Assembly: GCA_034092305.1 (NCBI GenBank)
Contig: JASJET010000131.1
Coordinates: 2,204,001 to 2,268,000 of the forward strand
Reading direction: 5' to 3'
DNA from: Diaprepes abbreviatus
Lineage: Eukaryota > Arthropoda > Insecta > Coleoptera > Curculionidae
DNA length: 64,000 bases
The notes under the pieces: model-generated
Told to the model about the DNA's origin: nothing
The model's database searches: none
Seen by the model: only the letters and a program-made list of their open reading frames with translations
Shown: positions 56,851 through 64,000 of the stretch, in pieces
Position numbering within the stretch: position 1 is the stretch's first letter
Layout: the number at the start of each line of letters is the position of its first letter
Program-made: the position numbers and the translations under genes

Positions 56851-58099
56851 TTTTTGTTTTATCATGTCTAGTTTTACCAAGTTGTGATCACTTCCTATGT
56901 TACATTTGCCTCAGTACTATCTATGTAATGCATTTCAACCTCAATAAAATGGTCTGGACTACTACTAAAATAAATATAAGTGAGTCTGTGTTAAATACTG
57001 TATGGACAGTAGTAGATCAAATGAGCGAAAATAACATATGAAGTATGCATCTGCCGTAACAGAAAAAGAAAATGAATATTATATCTTACCATCAATGAAA
57101 TACATTATTAATTTAACTGATTTTTCAGTTACTTGTCAAGATTTATTATTCCACTCTTAAATAAAGTAAAGCACTGATTTCTTTAAATTTTCATTATATT
57201 CAAGCTCAACATTTCCACCCAGATTCACTAAATTCGTCTAAAACTTTAGACCCGATCCAGTTGTCATGGAAATTTGATCTTATAGGCAGCCAGTATTTCT
57301 TAGAATATTGTTGTAATTTATATTATATATGTCAATAAATACACCTTCATATGTGTATTAAAACTAAAGATACAGACCTATAGATGAAGTCTTGGAATTG
57401 ATACGAGCAATGATTGTCCCGCGAAAATAAACAAAACTTTCCAGAGTGCACAATTTGAAGAAGCTACAGTACAGCAAGATAAGTTTTAAGTTTTAACCTT
57501 CTAAACTCAAAAGCAACTAACTAGATCGTTACATCGATAACTTGCACCGATATAATCACCTTACCTTACACAAACTGTTCAAAGAATCACTTAATCAGAC
57601 ACATTCAAATAACCTATCCCTTTTTGAGCCAGGACTAATTACGCTCTATTTTATTTTTACCTGAATGGCCCCAATTAAATTTCTGGCCATTAAAGCCTCT
57701 CCATTTTCCATTATTTGCGTTTCATATTTAAAAAAAAACTCGTCAAATTATAAAATCGTTAAACACTGCTTTTCAACGTTTGAGTTGGGCTTATTATTTT
57801 AAAAATAAACTGATAACCCCCATTATATGGCCCTTTTTCAATGGAAAATATACCGTTGAAATGCTAGTGAATTAAATCCTCAGTTAAAATAATATTTTTA
57901 TAACAACGTAAATCCGATATTTAAGCCTGAGGGAAAAATGGACAGGAGGGAGTTTTTGCCAGCAATTAGGGTAATTTTTTTTATATGTTTATTGAATTCT
58001 TAGAAATAGAAGCGTCAGTATTCTGAATTGTATGTTTTAAAATATCTACACGGATTAAAACACTGACATGGACTCAGCCGGGCTAGTTTTAATCCCTTC
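56851..58099. other. Unrecognised; short low-divergence-looking block at 57640-57770
   Basis: 57640-57770 is rich in TAATTA/ATTTGC-type words and TGGCCATTAAAGCC. It has no coding frame and no repeat match in the window. A regulatory role cannot be shown. Confidence 0.3.
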
Positions 58100-58109
58100 C
58101 TTTATATGT

Positions 58110-59800
58110 GTCGAAACAATTGAAAAGTATTGCAAATTTACTACAATTGAAAAATTTGACGAAAACGCGATGGACTGCTAGAGCTGACACGGTCCAAGCC
58201 GCGTGGATTTTAATTTTATCAGCTCTTTATTTCTTTGTAAGAATGTCATGTTCAAAGTCAGACAATTGACAGAATATTTAGAAACTGAAAAGTTGAACAT
58301 CATCGATGTTTTAGTGTTAATTCAAAGTACTTCAGCGTTATTGAAACTAATGAGCGATGACCACCAGATCAATGCATTGATTAATAGCTCATTTTTTTTG
58401 CTAAAAAACTGGACATCAGTCCTGAGAATGATTTTTCAAAGGATGACAGAACGCGCCATGTACCAAAAAAATACGATAAGAACCCAGAAACAGTTTCCGT
58501 CTTTGATTTTTTGACATTCCGACTTCTAAAGGAAGGAAGTTCTCAATTCGTCGACTATGTATTTTTTTTTATGTATGTACACCGATTACTCCGGAACGGT
58601 TGCGCCGATTTGAATGAAAATTTTTACGTTATGTTCAGGAAGTTTATGCGGTGGTCCCATATTTTTTTAGATGAAATAGAAAAAAATTAATTTTTTCCGA
58701 TTTTCTCCAAAATTGGTATGGAGGAATTTTCGGGATTGTACCCAACGATTCTGAAATTATTTTTTAAAGATTCAAAAAATGGCGGATCCAATATGGCGGA
58801 CGAAAAAATCAATTTTGTCTAAAATTGGTATGGGGGGGGTTTTCGGGGCCTGATATAGAGGGTTCTTGAGGGTGTAAATTATGAATTTGATAGTATTGTT
58901 TCTGGATTCAATATGGCGAACGCAATAAATATCGATATTGGAAGGCCTATATTACCAATCTAAAATTAATTTGAAAATTACGATAGTGGATTTACTATGA
59001 CATGAACCGACTTCTAAATGTGCGCTAAAAAGTGAAAAAAAAAAAACTAAAAATTTTTATATAAAATTGAAATTTTTGAAGTCGGCGCCAAATTATTTCT
59101 AAATGAAATAAATAACTACTAATATAAAATTATAGTTAAAAAGCAATTACAAATAAAGTATTTTTAATCTGTTTATGCGAATCACATTTTATCAGGTATT
59201 AGTTTGGCGCCGACTTCAAAAATTTCAATTTCATATAAAATTGTCTAGTTACTTTTCACTTTTTAGCGCACTTTTAAAAGTCGGTTCAATTTTTTTATAA
59301 AAATTTTATTTAAAAGACACTTTCTCAATGTTTATGTCTATTCAGAAAATTTTCTAAATTTCAGTCGACAGAAGCAATGTCACAATTGAATCGATCGAAT
59401 CCATTGTGCAATTAGAGCCCAACTTCTTTCAAGAAGAACTAGAATGCTTGCTTGCCTAGTTGCAAATTCTTCTGGAATCATGTAAAGAATATACGAATTT
59501 CGGAGATATTTCTAAAGTAGTGTTCAAGTTGCCCTTGCCGCAAAAACTTGTGTTTCATTCGGACTCTTCCTGTGACGTCAGCTTCTTGTGAACGCTCATT
59601 TAGTAAATTAAAATTAGTTTTAAATCATTTGGTGGAACAACAATGGGGGATGATCCCTTAAATGCATTGATGCTGCTTTATTCTTTGAAGGATAAAGTGG
59701 ACGAATTAATCTTCGTGAAGTCGTTGAAAAATGATTGGTATTAAAATGCCGCAGAGTTAAAATCTGATCAATTTATAGATAAGGGACATTTAGAAGAATA
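58110..59800 (+). pseudogene. hAT-family transposase (ZMYM1-like, with dimerisation domain)
   Basis: The 5' part reads LKNLTKTRWTARADTVQA (compare the LxxLxxTRWxxR block of hAT proteins). Frame 58203-58514 follows with FKVRQLTEYLETEKLNIIDV and LLKLMSDDHQINALI, then in another frame KKYDKNPETVSVFDFL. After the insertion come ESIVQLEPNFFQEEL, FGDISKVVFKLPLPQ-like sequence and the hAT C-terminal dimerisation signature TSASCERSFSKLKLVLNHL with MGDDPLNALMLL in another frame (59575-59690). Frameshifts and stops abound. A possible 3' splice site (TTTCTAAATTTCAG at 59350-59364) precedes the second part. Confidence 0.75.
58516..59335 (-). mobile_element. Hairpin/satellite element inserted in the hAT remnant
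   Basis: Same family as 9400-10805 in the opposite orientation. The order here is CCGACTTCTAAAGGAAGGA, ACCGATTACTCCGGAACGG, about two tandem units (CCAAAATTGGTATGG, GGCGGATCCAATATGGCGG), GATAGTGGATTTACTATG, then the hairpin. The hairpin arms are ACCGACTTCTAAATGTGCGC at 59007 and GCGCACTTTTAAAAGTCGGT at 59266. A longer mirror pair is TTGAAATTTTTGAAGTCGGCGCC at 59069-59091 against GGCGCCGACTTCAAAAATTTCAA at 59207-59229. Confidence 0.75.
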
Positions 59801-59990
59801 AGATTATGATTTTTGCGGACTATAATCGTTTTCTTTACATATTTTTGTAATTATAATAATCATTTATGTCAAAGAATTCGCTCACAGTAATTCTCTTATT
59901 TTAATACATATGCAGTCGGCAGATTCTCAAAGTAAATCGGCATTTTCATGAAAATCATCCCCCACATCCGACACTTTCGAGACGCCCCTG

Positions 59991-60960
59991 CGGGCAATAC
60001 AATTTTGAAGAGCAACGGGCATCATATTACGCTGTTAACATGTCTCTATTAAAAAATGATTAAAATAATGGATTTCTACAAAAATATTACAAATATTTTC
60101 AAAAAAAGAAATAAATAAAATACGTAATTACTCGAAATGATTTTAATTAGATTAATCGAAGCGCTATGTAAAAATTATCTTAATAGGCATGTAATCTATA
60201 AACTTCACGGCATCGGTAATAATAATAATTATAGATATAGATACTGTCGGACAGCTGAAGCAATAGATTTACCAGCTAAGGTAATAACATTGCGAATACG
60301 TTAATTGATAATAATTAATACGGATAATTATGTATATCAAAACCGGATACGCGAGATGCCGGAGACGCTTGACATAATGTACGGCACGCACCTGATTTAT
60401 CATAAATAGTCCACATAATATGTTCGATAAACAAAAATTTTAAGGTAAAAATAAAACCGGGTGTCAACTAGTAATGGAAATTAAGTTTTCTGACTTGTCT
60501 AGATTTTTTTTGTTAAACTATTTGTTGTAAAATTTGTGTTCTGCTGGAAGAAAGAAATTTGCACATACTTTATTAGGCTATTGATTATAAGGGAAAAAAA
60601 ACGAGGTAATAAGGAACAAATTAGTACAATCATTTTGATGATTGAATACGATCCTTGGGTACTCAAGTATGATAAAATTACAAACTGCAAGTAAATTTAG
60701 GTGTGCGTTTTTGAGAACGGGGTGAAAATATCAGTTTTTTTAGTTTTTCAAAAATAAGTCAAAAACTATGCATTCGTCATTTTCAAAGCCCACTCTATGG
60801 CGTCTACGAGCAGCATAGAGTGAATTTAGTTGATTTTGGGGGAAGCAGAAACTCACAAAATAATTTGAAAATTGACAGAAAGTATATAGATTGCACGTTA
60901 CCATATATAATATTCGAATAATGAGATCTGACGCACTTAGAAGAACTTGAAGAAGAACTT
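59991..60960. other. AT-rich sequence, nothing recognised
   Basis: Only short AT-rich frames, with no known motif and no element ends. Confidence 0.45.
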
Positions 60961-62391
60961 CTTCTTCTGCTAATGCCTATCCGTTACCGGATGTTGGTGA
61001 GCATAATGGCTATACGGACTTTATCCACTGCTGCACGAAATAAGCCCACAGTTGATGTATTAAACCATACTCGGAGATTCTTCAGCCATGAGATTCTTCG
61101 TCTTCCTACACTCCTTTTGCCTTGTAGTATAAGCTGCAAAAGCCGGTACCTTTCAGGATTTCTCATGATGTGGCCCAGGTACTCAAGTTTACGCTTCTTT
61201 ACTTGATACAAGATTTCTTTTTCTTTTTTCATTCTATGAAGCACCTCTTCGTTGGTAATATGATCTACCCATGAAATCCTCAGAATGCGACGGTATAGCC
61301 AAAATTCAAAAGCTTCTAATTTTTTGCATGATGCTTCAGATAGCGTCCATGATTCAACGCCGTATAGGAGGGTCGAAAATACGTAGCATCTCAATGTTCG
61401 CATTTTGGTGTTTAAGGATAGGTCTCTACTTTTGAATATTTTTGCCATTTTAAGGAATGTAGTGCGGGCCTTCTCAATACGGCATCTTATCTCAACCGAG
61501 TGGTCCCATTCTTCATTGATATTTGTTCCCAAGTAGATATATTTGTTAACTCTTTGGATGGGTCTGTTATGTATCAGTAGTTGACCGTGTATGCGTTTAT
61601 TTTAAGAAATAATGATGAATTTGGTCTTTTTTGCATTCATCTGCAGTCCGTATCTTTCACTTACTTCTACCACTCTGTCCATCAATCTTTGGAGTCCTCG
61701 TAAATCATTTGAGATAATTACCGTATCGTCCGCGTATCTTATGTTATTAATACATTCGCCATTGATAATCACCCCGTCGGAGGTATTTTCCAGGGCTGTC
61801 GAACTCCTCTCTTTATCATAACTTCCTCGGATTCCTCACTTTCTATTCTGACTGAAGAGGTCTGGTTCCAATAAAGATTTGCTATAATTCTTAGGTCTTG
61901 TTTTTCTAATCCAGCTGATTCAAGAACTTCCATCATCTTATTATGCTGAACCTTATCAAATGCTTTTTGATAATCAATAAAGCACGCGAAAATATCGTGA
62001 TTAACATCCCGCGCTCTTTGGAACAAGACTTGGATACTAAAAAGTGCCTCCCTAGCACCTAGGGCATTTCTAAACCCAAACTGGGTACAACTAATCTGTT
62101 CTTCGCAAATCCTATATATTCTTTGATGAATTAATTTCAAGAAAAGTTTAAGAGAGTGACTCATAAGGCTAATCGTACGAAAGTCTTCACAGTTTTTTGC
62201 ACTTGATTTTTTAGGTAGCGTTATAAATGTACTTTTGAGCCATATTTCAGGTATAATTCCAATGGAGTATTTTTCATTAAATATATCTGTAAGCCATCTG
62301 ATATCTTCTTCATTCAATAGTTTTAAGAATTCATTCCAGATATTATCTGGTCCTGGTGCTGGAAGAAGAACTGGCACACAGATTGGAATGC
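60961..62391 (-). mobile_element. RTE-like LINE, RT region, 5'-truncated
   Basis: The minus strand from 62391 reads PAPGPDNIWNEFLKLLNEED, PEIWLKSTFITLPKKSSAKN, RTISLMSHSLKLFLKLIHQR, QFGFRNALGAREALF, CFIDYQKAFDKVQHNKMMEV and VMIKRGVRQ (62377-61790). A frameshift at about 61790 leads to NGECINNIRYADDTVIISND, the YADD catalytic box (61770-61690), and LQMNAKKTKFIIIS. A stop near 61605 follows. Frame 61532-60984 gives the C-terminal part: LGTNINEEWDHSVEIRCRIE, LLYGVESWTLSEASCKKLEA and KLEYLGHIMRNPERY. A short AGAAGAAG-rich tail follows near 60950. Catalytic residues are intact but the frame is broken twice. It belongs to the same family as 10895-11400. Confidence 0.92.
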
Positions 62392-62399
62392 CTTGCGCA

Positions 62400-63060
62400 T
62401 GAACCAGACTAGATTAGTTGAAGAAAAATGTACTACCTTAAAGTCAGGTCATCTATTGTATCAAAATAATAAAGAAACAGATTCACATATAGGCGGTATT
62501 ACACTAATAGTAAATAGAAACATTATCTATGCGGTTATGAAATTAACGAAGATATACAACATAGTTTAAGTATAAGCTCCTACAAGATCAACACCCGAAG
62601 AAGAGATCAATAAATCTTGTGAAGACATTTCGCTAGCTTTAAAAGAAAAAAAGACACCCAAGTTCATTATGGACGATTTAACGTCAAAATAGGAGTATCG
62701 ATAGATATTAAATGATCATTCATTAGAAATTTTGGACTTGGTCGTACTAACGACGGTGATGAAAAACTAATAAACTACCTTTACCATAAAAGGCTGTATT
62801 TCATGAACTCTTTCAACTCGTTGTTCCCCATTCAAGAGACATTGGATTTGGAGAAGCCCATGCCCAACAGTGAAAAATTATATTAATTATATAATATCAA
62901 ATTAAAAACATATTGTGAAGGTCGTCAAAGTATTGAATCATTTCAACACGGGCAGAGACCATAGACTAATAAGAGCCAAAATAGAAATAGATATCAAAAT
63001 GAAGAGTGCAAATTTTATTAAATAAGAAATCTCTGCAATAGAAACCCTTCAAGAAAACTT
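62400..63060 (+). mobile_element. LINE APE-endonuclease fragment
   Basis: The plus strand reads TRLVEEKCTTLKSGHLLYQN, ETDSHIGGITLIVNRN, APTRSTPEEEINKSCEDISL and KFIMDDLTSK, where GDFN would be expected. Later, after frameshifts, it gives GLGRTNDGDEKLINYLYHKR and LYFMNSFN. It is the N-terminal APE endonuclease of an RTE/CR1-like LINE, with several stops. It stands head-to-head with the LINE at 60961-62391 and is not part of the same copy. Confidence 0.7.
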
Positions 63061-63149
63061 ACAAAAAACAATTCAAATTGGAAAAAACTAAATAATTATA
63101 GAGTAATAAATAGTATGAGCGTAAACACCTTGAGTAATTGGATTCCGTG

Positions 63150-63840
63150 CGACGATTTTTACAGTAGAAATTTGTGCTATTCTGCAGTATTGCCATCTCT
63201 GTGAGTGGTAGGGCTGCGATACTGACACTGAAGTCTAGTATCGTGACTTTGCGGGTCACTCGGGTAAGCAGGGGAAGGAGAAAGGTGTTCGTCTGGCAAA
63301 GATGGGGTCCGCGATTGCACCATATATACCTCAACCAGTTCTACCTGTTCCAATTAACGTTGGTAAGAGGCAATTAAAATCGTTGCTGGAAAGTAAATTT
63401 ATTGAATCGTGGGGAGAGGCTCCTGGAATGAGGTATGTCAAGGAACATATAACTCAACCGAACACACGCGTGGTGAGACTGTTAATAGAACATTATCACC
63501 TGTGGGACCATCTTCATAAGACTGGTGTCGTTGATGATTCGTTGTGCAGATGGTGTCTAGAGAATTATAAAACTCCTCATATCCCCAAAAACTGCCCAGC
63601 ACTTAATGGACTGAAGCAGAAACATTTCGAACATACAATATTGTCACCTGAAGCTATTGGGCAAGACAATAAGGCTGCTCGGAAGCGCATAGTCGATCGG
63701 CCTCAAATCACTTACAGCCATAATGGGATGTAAAGGGCCCAAGTAGCTTCACCCTTCATTTATTCTTTATTCAGGGTGGGAGAGGATTATGTTCAGGAGT
63801 GAAGGATCAGCAGATGTTAAAAGAAAAGGGAAGGTTTTAC
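63150..63840 (+). mobile_element. LINE 3' end: RNase H remnant and zinc-knuckle tail
   Basis: Decayed RNase H pieces (FTVEICAILQYCHLC, GHSGKQGKEKGVRLAKMGS) precede the 143-codon frame 63302-63733. That frame contains VGKRQLKSLLESKFIESW, VRLLIEHYHLWDHLHKTG and a zinc-knuckle-like CRWC...H...C (about 63545-63600). Families with this layout are LINEs with an RNase H domain after the RT, as in the fragment at 8716-9316 but from a different lineage. The 3'UTR reaches about 63840. Confidence 0.75.
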
Positions 63841-64000
63841 GTATATACTTAAAACAATATGAGTAATTCTTAGAATAGATGTATTTCCAAACCTAAAGAA
63901 TACATTAGAATTAAATTCATGTTAAAATGAATATTTGCTGATTTAGAAATACGCCAAAAAAGATATAACAACTTACTAAAATATTGCCAAAATCCCATAT
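63841..64000. other. AT-rich sequence to the window edge
   Basis: Nothing recognised. Confidence 0.4.

Larger units (their letters stand above)
58100..59990 (+). mobile_element. hAT element remnant (ZMYM1-like transposase), interrupted
   Basis: A decayed hAT transposon on the plus strand ends at 59990 with CAGGGGCGTCTCGAAAG (reversed), a hAT-type terminus. Its coding remains flank an inserted hairpin/satellite element (58516-59335). The left terminus was not found. Confidence 0.75.

Noticed and set aside
56826..57041. 71-codon frame as a gene start
   Set aside because: T-rich sequence beside a LINE fragment, with no motif.
63059..63334. 91-codon minus-strand frame
   Set aside because: Antisense to the RNase H remnant of a plus-strand LINE end.
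1..64000. Endogenous virus or LTR retrotransposon
   Set aside because: No LTR pair, gag/protease motif, integrase zinc finger or viral capsid/polymerase motif was seen; all RTs found are of LINE or Penelope type.

Overview
This is an AT-rich stretch of animal nuclear DNA, most likely from an insect. A beetle-type genome is my best guess, from the kinds of LINE, Penelope-like and mariner sequences present. No host gene can be recognised. There are no operons, rRNA genes, tRNA genes or CRISPR arrays. What can be identified is a dense, nested collection of transposable elements, mostly decayed, separated by AT-rich sequence, long (AT)n microsatellites and a few GC-richer islands of unknown nature.

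Layout. 1-5.4 kb: AT-rich DNA, a hammerhead-ribozyme-like motif (2.3 kb) and a truncated copy (A) of a DNA transposon with CAGGGGCGGATCCAG ends (3.4-4.3 kb). 5.4-7.7 kb: an almost intact mariner-like element (2,291 bp) with inverted repeats of about 600 bp and a transposase broken by one stop codon. 8.7-11.5 kb: a LINE 3' end, a hairpin plus 120-bp tandem-repeat element, and a LINE RT fragment running into (AT)n. 11.5-16.3 kb: mostly unrecognised, with a 30-bp minisatellite. 16.3-18.3 kb: a Penelope-like element (PLE) interrupted by a 5'-truncated LINE. 20.06-21.3 kb: a young-looking truncated RTE-like LINE with an open 384-codon frame. 24.8-28.2 kb: a LINE with a restriction-like endonuclease, followed head-to-tail by a truncated second copy. 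29.77-31.69 kb: copy B of the CAGGGGCGGATCCAG family, complete with 8-bp target duplications. 32.5-34.7 kb: an RTE-like LINE with a (GAT)n tail. 36.0-40.2 kb: a second mariner-like element carrying copy C of the CAGGGGCGGATCCAG family. 40.9-49.3 kb: PLE pieces, mariner remnants, a long-armed foldback element and a Transib-like (RAG1-related) transposase remnant. 50.6-52.9 kb: a PLE with an inverted duplication of its 5' part, a GIY-YIG domain and a downstream ribozyme-like motif. 54-56.9 kb: two joined LINE pieces. 58.1-60 kb: a hAT (ZMYM1-like) remnant split by a hairpin/satellite element. 61-63.8 kb: three LINE pieces.

The encoded proteins are mobilisation machinery: reverse transcriptases with APE, restriction-like or GIY-YIG endonucleases, and DDE transposases. 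Many are interrupted. The relative ages can be read from the nesting: LINE inside PLE, copy C inside mariner, satellite element inside hAT. Domain calls rest on motifs read by eye from translations; family names and exact edges need database comparison.
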